From Sulfuritalea sp. (GTDB lineage Bacteria > Pseudomonadota > Gammaproteobacteria > Burkholderiales > Rhodocyclaceae): a stretch of DNA of 5,008 nt. A model generated the notes under the pieces. The model was not told where the DNA came from. It saw only the letters and a list, made by a program, of their open reading frames with translations, and did not search any database. Below, in pieces: positions 1 to 5,008 of the stretch. Every line of letters begins with the position of its first letter. The first letter of the stretch is position 1. Location of the stretch: the NCBI GenBank assembly GCA_021738105.1, contig JAIPCS010000217.1:1-5008 (forward strand). Reading direction: 5' to 3'. The position numbers were made by a program, and so were the translations under genes.

Positions 1-1
1 C

Positions 2-739
2 GTGATTCTGGTGACCGGCGCGGCCCGACGCGTCGGTGCCGAAATCGTGCGCCACCTTCACTCGGCAGGGGCGTGCGTGGCGATTCACTATCGATCGTCT
101 GCCGCCGACGCCGAAGCTCTGTCGGCAGAACTGAATGCAGCCCGTTCGGATGCCGGCGAATCTGCTGCCTGTTTTACCGCCGATCTGCTGGATACAACCG
201 AACTGCCGCGGTTGGTAGCGGCCGTCGTGGCGCGGTTTGGCCGACTGGACGGACTGGTGAATAACGCGTCTTCGTTCTACGCGACAAAAGTCGGCGCTGT
301 CGACACGGCAGCGTGGGATGACCTGATTGGATCCAACCTCAAAGCACCCCTGTTTCTTGCGCAAGCCGCCGCACCTCATCTCGAACGCAGCGCTGGCTGC
401 ATCGTCAATATCACCGACATTCATGCCGAGCGCCCGCTCAAGGGTTACCCGCTGTATTGCGCCGCCAAGGCGGGACTGCTCGGGCTGACTCGCGCCCTGG
501 CGCTGGAGCTTGGGCCGCATGTCCGAGTCAATGCGGTGGCGCCCGGCGCCATCGAATGGCCGCAAAACCAGACCGACTTTCCGACTGCCATCCGTAAATC
601 CATCATTGATCACACCTTGCTTAAGCGTGTCGGCTCACCTGCCGACATTGCCCGCGCCGTGAAATACCTGATGTTCGACGCACCCTACGTCACCGGGCAG
701 GTTATCAATGTCGATGGCGGACGCTCGGTCTATCTATGA
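2..739 (+). CDS. SDR-family oxidoreductase, pteridine-reductase-like (5' end missing)
   Basis: This is an NAD(P)H-dependent short-chain dehydrogenase of the pteridine reductase / FolM-like branch, probably a cytosolic enzyme reducing a dihydropterin or dihydrofolate. Counting from the first visible codon (245 residues), the cofactor loop TGAARRVG spans residues 5-12; its arginines replace the glycines of the classical TGxxxGxG loop, as in NADPH-dependent pteridine reductases. NNAS is at 87-90. The usual catalytic serine position holds Asp139 (in NITD), followed 13 residues later by Tyr152 and then Lys156 (YCAAK), an Asp-Tyr-Lys triad as in pteridine reductases. The protein ends with the family's VDGGR motif (238-241). 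The first visible codon is GTG, but family members normally carry a few residues before the first beta strand, so it is probably an internal valine and the true start lies upstream. The stop overlaps the ttcA start as ATGA. The family call is firm; the exact pterin substrate is inferred. Confidence 0.92.
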   Translation: MILVTGAARRVGAEIVRHLHSAGACVAIHYRSSAADAEALSAELNAARSDAGESAACFTADLLDTTELPRLVAAVVARFGRLDGLVNNASSFYATKVGAVDTAAWDDLIGSNLKAPLFLAQAAAPHLERSAGCIVNITDIHAERPLKGYPLYCAAKAGLLGLTRALALELGPHVRVNAVAPGAIEWPQNQTDFPTAIRKSIIDHTLLKRVGSPADIARAVKYLMFDAPYVTGQVINVDGGRSVYL

Positions 740-1653
740 ATACCACGCTGAGCTCTGCGCCGACCGCGCGCCAGGTCCAGAAAGCCGCTTTCGAAGCGAA
801 CAAGCTGGGCAAGCGCCTGCGCCGCGAGGTGGGTCAGGCCATCGCCGACTTCAACATGATCGAAGCGGGCGACAAGGTCATGGTCTGCCTGTCCGGTGGC
901 AAGGATTCCTTTGCTTTGCTCGACATGCTGCTGTTTCTGCGCGAGCACGCACCAATCGATTTCGATATCGTTGCCGTCAATCTGGACCAGAAGCAACCGG
1001 GCTTTCCCGCCGAGGTATTGCCCAACTATCTGAGCGGAATTGGCGTGCCCTTCCATATCGAGAATGAAGACACGTATTCAATTGTCAAACGCGTGATTCC
1101 GGAGGGCAAAACAACCTGCTCGCTCTGCTCGCGCCTGCGCCGAGGTGTGCTCTATCGTGTCGCCGGTGAACTGGGTGCGACCAAGATCGCGCTCGGCCAT
1201 CATCGCGACGACATCCTGCAGACGCTGTTTCTCAACATGTTTTTCGGCGGAAAACTGAAATCCATGCCACCCAAGCTGGTATCGGATGATGGCCGCAATA
1301 TTGTGATCCGTCCGCTGGCCTACTGTCGCGAACGCGATCTCGAGGCTTGGGCCGCTGCGCGCGCCTTCCCCATCATTCCTTGCAACCTGTGCGGCTCGCA
1401 ACCGAACCTTCAGCGCCAGCAGATCAAGCAAATGCTGCAAGACTGGGAACGACGCTTCCCGGGGCGCATCGAGACCATGTTCCGCAGCCTGAGCAATGTT
1501 GTCCCTTCGCATCTGCTTGACGCTCGGATGTTTGATTTTTCCAGCTTGACGGCGACCGGCACTCCTGATCCCGAAGGCGATATCGCTTTCGACGCGCCGG
1601 TACTGCCCAATGTCCAGCCTGACGTCTTCGCCATGCAGAAAGGTGAGGGTTGA
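736..1653 (+). CDS. ttcA: tRNA 2-thiocytidine(32) synthetase TtcA
   Basis: TtcA inserts sulfur at C2 of cytidine 32 in the anticodon loop of a subset of tRNAs. It uses ATP to adenylate the base and a [4Fe-4S] cluster in sulfur transfer. The 305-residue protein has the expected family length. The PP-loop SGGKDS (residues 53-58) binds ATP. The CxxC pair C128/C131 (TTCSLC) and a second CxxC, C216/C219 ([11 protein letters not shown]), are the conserved cysteines from which the cluster ligands come. The blocks [11 protein letters not shown] (81-91), [17 protein letters not shown] (153-169) and PGRIETMF are near-identical to the enterobacterial protein as I remember it. The start ATG overlaps the upstream stop by four bases and I see no well-spaced Shine-Dalgarno, so translation is probably coupled to the SDR gene. 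The C-terminal 40 or so residues are variable, as is usual for the family. Identification is very secure. Confidence 0.97.
   Translation: MNTTLSSAPTARQVQKAAFEANKLGKRLRREVGQAIADFNMIEAGDKVMVCLSGGKDSFALLDMLLFLREHAPIDFDIVAVNLDQKQPGFPAEVLPNYLSGIGVPFHIENEDTYSIVKRVIPEGKTTCSLCSRLRRGVLYRVAGELGATKIALGHHRDDILQTLFLNMFFGGKLKSMPPKLVSDDGRNIVIRPLAYCRERDLEAWAAARAFPIIPCNLCGSQPNLQRQQIKQMLQDWERRFPGRIETMFRSLSNVVPSHLLDARMFDFSSLTATGTPDPEGDIAFDAPVLPNVQPDVFAMQKGEG
1641..1646 (+). promoter_or_regulatory. Ribosome binding site for the membrane protein gene
   Basis: AGGTGA is an exact match to part of the anti-Shine-Dalgarno complement and lies six bases before the ATG at 1653. It sits inside the last codons of ttcA. 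It supports the ATG at 1653 as the start over the TTG directly before it at 1650. Confidence 0.7.
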
Positions 1654-2411
1654 TGGACGCCCGCCGACTTCCCGCCCGCCACGGCGTTTTCTGGCTGATC
1701 GCAGGATTCGCGCTGTTCCGTCGCCATCCGCCGCTGGCAACCGCCCTCACGTTTGCTTACCTGCTGACGGTGATCATGGTCAATTTGATACCCAAGGTCG
1801 GTCCGATTCTGTTGCCGCTGCTGCTGCCGACATTCACTGTCATGCTGGCCAACGGCTGCCGTGCGATAGAACGCGGACAAACATTCACAAGTGAAACCCT
1901 GATCGAAGGGATCAGTGCCCAAAAAATTGGGCTGGCCCGGCTCGGCGGCCTGCACTTGCTTGGATCGAGTTTGCTGGTATTGGTCGGCTTTGCTCTGGGT
2001 GATCCGATCAATATCAGCGATGGACTCGACGATAAAGAGGCAATGGCACTCCTTCGCGATCTGTCGCTGATCCTCCTCATGGCGTCGCCGCTGCTGATGG
2101 CGTTCTGGTTCGCACCGCTGCTGACGGCCTGGAACGGTGTCCGCGCGGGAAAATCCCTGTTCTTCAGCTTTGTGGCGAGTTGGCGCAATTGGCGCGCCTT
2201 CGCCATGTACGGACTCACCCTGATCCTGGTGGGCGCCCTGATTCCGGGCTTGTTGCTCATCGTCGCCGGGCTGATTTCACCGGCACTGCTCACGGTCTTG
2301 TCGGTAATGTTGCGCATGCTGCTGATTTTTGTACTTGCCCCCACCCTGGTCGCCAGCGTCTACTTGTCCTATCGGGATGTATTCGGATCCCCGGAAAGCT
2401 CTGATGAGTAG
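1653..2411 (+). CDS. BPSS1780-type integral membrane protein, function unknown
   Basis: From the ATG at 1653 this encodes 252 residues of a polytopic inner-membrane protein. The N-terminus has the pattern ARHGVFWLIAGFALFRRHP (residues 8-26), which I recognise as the conserved opening of the BPSS1780 family found in betaproteobacteria; no function is established for it that I know of. Hydrophobic stretches at about 28-47, 50-67, 97-116, 135-157, 183-207 and 209-235 suggest about six helices. A conserved-looking polar stretch follows the second (NGCRAIERGQ, 67-76), and there is a short acidic loop around 118-130. The last 15 or so residues are hydrophilic. No catalytic or transport motif is visible and there is no cleavable signal peptide. 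The start overlaps the ttcA stop by one base (TGATG) and has a good ribosome binding site. The end overlaps nadD by eight bases, so it sits within the coupled operon. The membrane location is firm; the family assignment is from memory of the N-terminal pattern. Confidence 0.85.
   Translation: MDARRLPARHGVFWLIAGFALFRRHPPLATALTFAYLLTVIMVNLIPKVGPILLPLLLPTFTVMLANGCRAIERGQTFTSETLIEGISAQKIGLARLGGLHLLGSSLLVLVGFALGDPINISDGLDDKEAMALLRDLSLILLMASPLLMAFWFAPLLTAWNGVRAGKSLFFSFVASWRNWRAFAMYGLTLILVGALIPGLLLIVAGLISPALLTVLSVMLRMLLIFVLAPTLVASVYLSYRDVFGSPESSDE
2393..2398 (+). promoter_or_regulatory. Ribosome binding site for nadD
   Basis: GGAAAG lies five bases before the ATG at 2404, within the end of the membrane protein gene. 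It favours this ATG as the nadD start over start codons further upstream in the same frame (from 2329), which would add residues unlike the family N-terminus. Confidence 0.6.
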
Positions 2412-3087
2412 CACCGGCGACGGAGTGCTTGGACTGCTCGGCGGCACCTTCGATCCGTTGCACATTGCTCACCTGCGGCTGGCGCAGGAGGCCCGTGAAG
2501 CATTGAGACTGGCAGAGGTGTGCCTCGTTCCGGCAGGTAATCCACCCTTGCGGGACACTCCCCAATGCTCCGGAGCGCACCGCCTGGCGATGGTCGAGCG
2601 GGCGCTTGCCGCCGCGCCGGGCTTCAGTATCGACGCCTCGGAAGTGTTGAATTCAGCAGAAAAACCGGTGCCAAGCTACACCGTCGATACCCTCGAACGC
2701 CAACGCCTCTTGCAAGGTCCGGCGCGCCCTCTGGTGCTGATACTGGGCGCCGACGCTTTCGCACGACTGGAAGCCTGGCACCGCTGGCGCGACGTGTTTG
2801 AGCTTGCGCATATCGCGGTGGCGACGCGACCGGGTCATGAATTAAAAGTCGGCTCTGGCGACACGGCCCCCGATCCCGAATTTGCCACGCGCCAAAGCGA
2901 AGCGGGCGCGCTGGCCAAGGCTGCCGCCGGGAAAGTTGTTTCATTTTCCATCACGGCGCTTGAAATTTCCGCTACCGAAATTCGCCGCCGTCTGGCCGAA
3001 GGCCTCAGTGTTCGCTATCTGGTCCCCGATACCGTTCTCGACTATATTGAATCCCAACAAATCTACCGGACTCCGCATGGACATTAG
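2404..3087 (+). CDS. nadD: Nicotinate-nucleotide adenylyltransferase NadD
   Basis: NadD transfers AMP from ATP to nicotinate mononucleotide, giving deamido-NAD, the penultimate step of NAD synthesis in the cytosol. From the ATG at 2404 the protein has 227 residues, slightly longer than the E. coli enzyme. The nucleotidyltransferase signature GGTFDPLHIAH lies at 13-23, with both catalytic histidines at 20 and 23; the usual glycine of HxGH is alanine here. SYTVDTL (91-97) and LGADAFARLEAWHRW (114-128) form the nicotinate-nucleotide site. ISATEIRRRL (188-197) is the C-terminal ATP-binding (S/T)xxxR motif. The start is chosen because the family's first beta strand begins a few residues before GGTFDP, and a ribosome binding site precedes it. 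It overlaps the membrane protein gene by eight bases and rsfS by eleven. The nadD-rsfS pairing is common in many bacteria and supports the call. Confidence 0.96.
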   Translation: MSSTGDGVLGLLGGTFDPLHIAHLRLAQEAREALRLAEVCLVPAGNPPLRDTPQCSGAHRLAMVERALAAAPGFSIDASEVLNSAEKPVPSYTVDTLERQRLLQGPARPLVLILGADAFARLEAWHRWRDVFELAHIAVATRPGHELKVGSGDTAPDPEFATRQSEAGALAKAAAGKVVSFSITALEISATEIRRRLAEGLSVRYLVPDTVLDYIESQQIYRTPHGH

Positions 3088-3445
3088 AAAACTGCAAAAA
3101 ATCGCCGTCGCCGCGCTCGAAGACATCAAGGCCAAGGATATCGAGGTCATCAATACCAGCAAAATTTCCGATATGTTCGACCGCGTCATTATCGCCACAG
3201 GGGATTCGAATCGCCATGTGAAGTCCCTGGCGAGAAATGTCCTCGACAAGGCGAAAGAAGCCGGTGCTCAAGTTATCGGCATTGAAGGCGAAGAATCCGG
3301 CGAATGGGTGCTGGTCGATCTCGGCGACATCGTGGTGCATGTCATGCAACCCATGATACGCAGCCACTACAACCTTGAAGAACTATGGAAGGTTGTCCCC
3401 AAGCGCTCCAGGAAAAAGCCCGGTAACGATACTGACGAAGAATGA
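3077..3445 (+). CDS. rsfS: Ribosomal silencing factor RsfS
   Basis: RsfS (formerly RsfA/YbeB; DUF143/Iojap family) binds ribosomal protein uL14 on the 50S subunit and blocks joining with 30S, lowering translation in starvation or stationary phase. The 122-residue protein shows the family blocks in order: [20 protein letters not shown] (18-37), [13 protein letters not shown] (40-52) and [17 protein letters not shown] (76-92), followed by YNLEELW (98-104). The open frame extends upstream into nadD, but the ATG at 3077 gives the standard family N-terminus. The start lies inside nadD (11-base overlap), with only a weak CCGGA before it, so coupling to nadD translation is likely. After the conserved domain a short basic run (KRSRKK) is followed by an acidic tail (DTDEE), which is lineage-specific. 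The end overlaps rlmH as ATGA. Very secure. Confidence 0.96.
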   Translation: MDIRKLQKIAVAALEDIKAKDIEVINTSKISDMFDRVIIATGDSNRHVKSLARNVLDKAKEAGAQVIGIEGEESGEWVLVDLGDIVVHVMQPMIRSHYNLEELWKVVPKRSRKKPGNDTDEE

Positions 3446-3912
3446 AACTGATCGTTGCGGCGGTATCTCAGCGACCGCCGGAGTGGGTACAGGCCGGCTG
3501 GGCCGAGTATGCGAAACGGATGCCGCGGGAACTTTCGCTTGAACTGCTGGAGATCAAACCCGAGGCACGCAGCTTGGGCAAACCGGCGGAACTGATGATG
3601 TCGCTCGAAGCGACGCGCATTGAAGCAAAGCTGCCCCCCGACTGCCGGCGCATCGCGCTGGACGAACGCGGTGATGCACCGACAACTCGGCAACTGGCCG
3701 ACCGTCTGGCAAAATGGATGGCGGGCGGCAAGGACGTAGCGTTCATCATTGGCGGGCCTGATGGGCTGGCCCCCCGGATCAAGAACAGCGCTAGCGAAAC
3801 CATGCGCCTTTCCAGCCTGACGCTACCTCACGCCCTGATTCGCGTCATTCTTGCCGAAGCACTGTATAGAGCTTCCAGCGTGATAAAGAACCACCCCTAT
3901 CATCGTGACTGA
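3442..3912 (+). CDS. rlmH: 23S rRNA pseudouridine(1915) N3-methyltransferase RlmH
   Basis: RlmH is a small SPOUT-class methyltransferase, active as a dimer, that uses S-adenosylmethionine to methylate N3 of pseudouridine 1915 in helix 69 of 23S rRNA, acting on assembled 70S ribosomes. The 156 residues match the family length (E. coli 155). The knotted SAM-binding fold is marked by LDERG (73-77), FIIGGPDGL (101-109) and LTLPH (126-130). The extreme C-terminus HPYHRD (151-156) holds the conserved HPYHR tail needed for substrate recognition and catalysis. The N-terminal MKLIVAAV strand is typical. The start overlaps the rsfS stop as ATGA, giving a direct ribosome-factor pair that is widely conserved. 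This is the last gene of the gapless part of the cluster; 38 bases separate it from maf. Identification is very secure. Confidence 0.97.
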   Translation: MKLIVAAVSQRPPEWVQAGWAEYAKRMPRELSLELLEIKPEARSLGKPAELMMSLEATRIEAKLPPDCRRIALDERGDAPTTRQLADRLAKWMAGGKDVAFIIGGPDGLAPRIKNSASETMRLSSLTLPHALIRVILAEALYRASSVIKNHPYHRD

Positions 3913-3950
3913 GGCTATGCTCGAAAGTCCCCAATCTCAAAAATTGAATC

Positions 3951-4562
3951 ATGATTGATCCCCGCATCTACCTTGCATCCAGAAGCCCGCGCCGACGCGA
4001 GTTGCTGACCCAGATCGGCATACGATTCGACCTGTTGTTATTTCGTAGCGAACCGCGTGAAGACAAAGAGGTGAACGAGGCCTGGCTCGCCGACGAAACT
4101 CCCGATATCTATGTACTACGTGTCGCTCGAGCCAAGGCCGCTTTTGGGGTCAATCTGCTCGCACAACGTCCGCTGGTCCCCCGTCCGGTCCTGGCTGCCG
4201 ACACGACCCTTGATCTCGATGGAGAGATCATCGGCAAACCGCGCGACGAAGCCGATGCCGAAAAAATCCTGAGCCGACTATCCGGTCGCAGCCATCGAGT
4301 ACTCACGGCAGTGGCGGTGGGCCTCGGCGACAAGCTTGAACATCGGCTTTCTGTCAGCGAAGTATGTTTCCGTTCGCTCACCGCTGATGAAATCCGGCAC
4401 TATGTCCGTAGCGGTGAACCGATGGACAAGGCCGGTGCTTACGGTATCCAGGGACGCGCCGCCGCATTCATCGAGAAAATTCATGGATCACATTCCGGCA
4501 TCGTCGGCTTGCCACTCTGTGAAACCTCCTTGCTGTTGAATGAATTCGGCTATCCATTGTGA
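3951..4562 (+). CDS. maf: Maf-family nucleoside triphosphate pyrophosphatase, YhdE (dTTP/UTP) type
   Basis: Maf proteins hydrolyse nucleoside triphosphates to the monophosphate and pyrophosphate; the YhdE branch prefers dTTP, UTP and modified pyrimidine nucleotides. The protein has 203 residues. Visible motifs are the phosphate-binding ASRSPRR (9-15), the catalytic region VLAADTT with Asp84 (80-86), GKPRDEADAEKILSRLSG (95-112), SGEPMDKAGAYGIQG (154-168) and GSHSGIVGLPLCET (179-192). DKAGAYGIQG and GLPLxET place it with YhdE rather than YceF. Its place just before rng matches the YhdE context of many proteobacteria. ATG 3951 is the first start after an in-frame stop at 3945, and it gives the normal family N-terminus. 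No Shine-Dalgarno is evident before it, which is unusual in this cluster. The gene was once linked to septum formation from Bacillus overexpression; the enzymatic role is better supported. Confidence 0.95.
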   Translation: MIDPRIYLASRSPRRRELLTQIGIRFDLLLFRSEPREDKEVNEAWLADETPDIYVLRVARAKAAFGVNLLAQRPLVPRPVLAADTTLDLDGEIIGKPRDEADAEKILSRLSGRSHRVLTAVAVGLGDKLEHRLSVSEVCFRSLTADEIRHYVRSGEPMDKAGAYGIQGRAAAFIEKIHGSHSGIVGLPLCETSLLLNEFGYPL

Positions 4563-4680
4563 TCTCTTCGCCTGTCAGAACACGGATGACGACTACCCGG
4601 AAAAATATGCTTGTGTTTTGTGCGCGCCTGCCGGCGAATACTCCTGATAGCGATCAAACCGCTCCACGAAAAGCCTATCA

Positions 4681-5008
4681 ATGAACGAGCAATTCCTGAT
4701 CAATTTCACGCCGCAGGAAACCCGCGTCGCCCTGTTGCAGCAGGGTGTGGTGCAGGAACTTCACATCGAACGGACCGATGGTCGTGGCATTGTTGGCAAC
4801 GTGTATCTTGGCCGAGTGGTACGCGTACTGCCAGGAATGCAGTCGGCATTTATAGAAATTGGGCTGGAGCGCACCGCATTTCTCCACGTCGCAGATATCT
4901 GGAGTGAGCGCAACGGTAGCAATAGTATAGGCAGCCACGAAACACGTCCGATAGAGCGGATTCTCAGCGAAGGGCAGTCGCTGATGGTGCAAGTCCAGAA
5001 GGATCCTA
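4681..5008 (+). CDS. rng: Ribonuclease G, N-terminal part (runs off the window)
   Basis: RNase G (CafA) is an endoribonuclease related to the catalytic half of RNase E. It matures the 5' end of 16S rRNA and helps degrade certain mRNAs. Only the first 109 codons are present and the frame is open to the edge of the window; the complete protein is usually around 490 residues. The N-terminus FLINFTPQETRVALL (5-19), then LHIER (27-31), GRGIVGNVYLGRVVRVLPGMQSAFIEIG (34-61) and AFLHVADI (66-73) match the RNase G/E N-terminal region and its S1 RNA-binding domain. LMVQVQKDP (101-109) is the family strand that follows the S1 insertion. The catalytic aspartates lie beyond the window. N-terminal residues favour RNase G over RNase E, and maf directly upstream agrees. 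The ATG at 4681 gives the standard start; only a weak GAAAAG at 4668-4673 precedes it. Confidence 0.96.
   Translation, partial: MNEQFLINFTPQETRVALLQQGVVQELHIERTDGRGIVGNVYLGRVVRVLPGMQSAFIEIGLERTAFLHVADIWSERNGSNSIGSHETRPIERILSEGQSLMVQVQKDP

Noticed and set aside
1078..1740. Long open frame on the minus strand opposite ttcA (220 codons)
   Set aside because: It lies antisense to highly conserved TtcA motifs, resembles no known protein and is the kind of shadow frame expected in GC-rich coding DNA. The same applies to the minus-strand frames at 1410-1955, 1757-2344, 2941-3249, 3367-3693, 3468-3803 and 4109-4381.
3947..3956. Perfect 10-base palindrome AATCATGATT centred on the maf start codon
   Set aside because: Short palindromes like this are common by chance, it does not extend further, and it matches no operator I recognise.
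4624..4636. GC-rich hairpin (CGCC-TGCC-GGCG) in the maf-rng gap as a possible terminator
   Set aside because: The stem is only four base pairs and no T-tract follows, so it does not support an intrinsic terminator.
4606..4642. Promoter-like hexamers (TATGCT at 4606, TTGTGT at 4611, AATACT at 4637) before rng
   Set aside because: No -35/-10 pair has acceptable matches with 16-18 base spacing, so no promoter can be called.
4611..4907. Plus-strand open frame of 98 codons overlapping the start of rng
   Set aside because: It runs out of frame through the clearly conserved RNase G N-terminus and its translation has no recognisable features.

Overview
The window is a compact plus-strand cluster of eight protein-coding genes, six of them complete and one cut by each edge of the window. 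In order: a pteridine-reductase-like short-chain dehydrogenase (5' end missing), ttcA, a six-helix membrane protein of the uncharacterised BPSS1780 type, nadD, rsfS, rlmH, maf (YhdE type) and the first 109 codons of rng. I see no tRNA, rRNA, mobile element, CRISPR array or long repeat. By eye the base composition is evenly GC-rich with no foreign-looking segment. The order nadD-rsfS-rlmH-maf-rng, the pairing of a pteridine-reductase-like SDR with ttcA, and the BPSS1780-type protein all point to a betaproteobacterium. I infer something in or near the Rhodocyclales/Nitrosomonadales, but the sequence alone does not fix the genus.

The first six genes (1-3912) have no intergenic space. Their junctions are an ATGA overlap (SDR/ttcA), a TGATG overlap (ttcA/membrane protein), an 8-base overlap (membrane protein/nadD), an 11-base overlap (nadD/rsfS) and another ATGA overlap (rsfS/rlmH). 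This looks like one translationally coupled transcript whose promoter lies upstream of the window. Two short gaps follow, 38 bases before maf and 118 bases before rng. Neither contains a convincing promoter or terminator, so maf and rng may belong to the same transcript. Both gaps can be spanned by a very short open frame that overlaps the preceding stop and the next start.

By function, most genes are housekeeping. TtcA thiolates tRNA, RlmH methylates 23S rRNA, RsfS silences ribosomes, and RNase G processes 16S rRNA and degrades mRNA. NadD makes NAD, Maf removes non-canonical or excess nucleotides, and the SDR probably reduces a pterin using NADPH. The theme is translation apparatus plus cofactor and nucleotide housekeeping. 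The one gene without a known role is the membrane protein between ttcA and nadD. I found no convincing evidence of a new defence, mobile or biosynthetic system. The findings are modest ones about gene coupling, possible tiny ORFs and the uncharacterised membrane protein.
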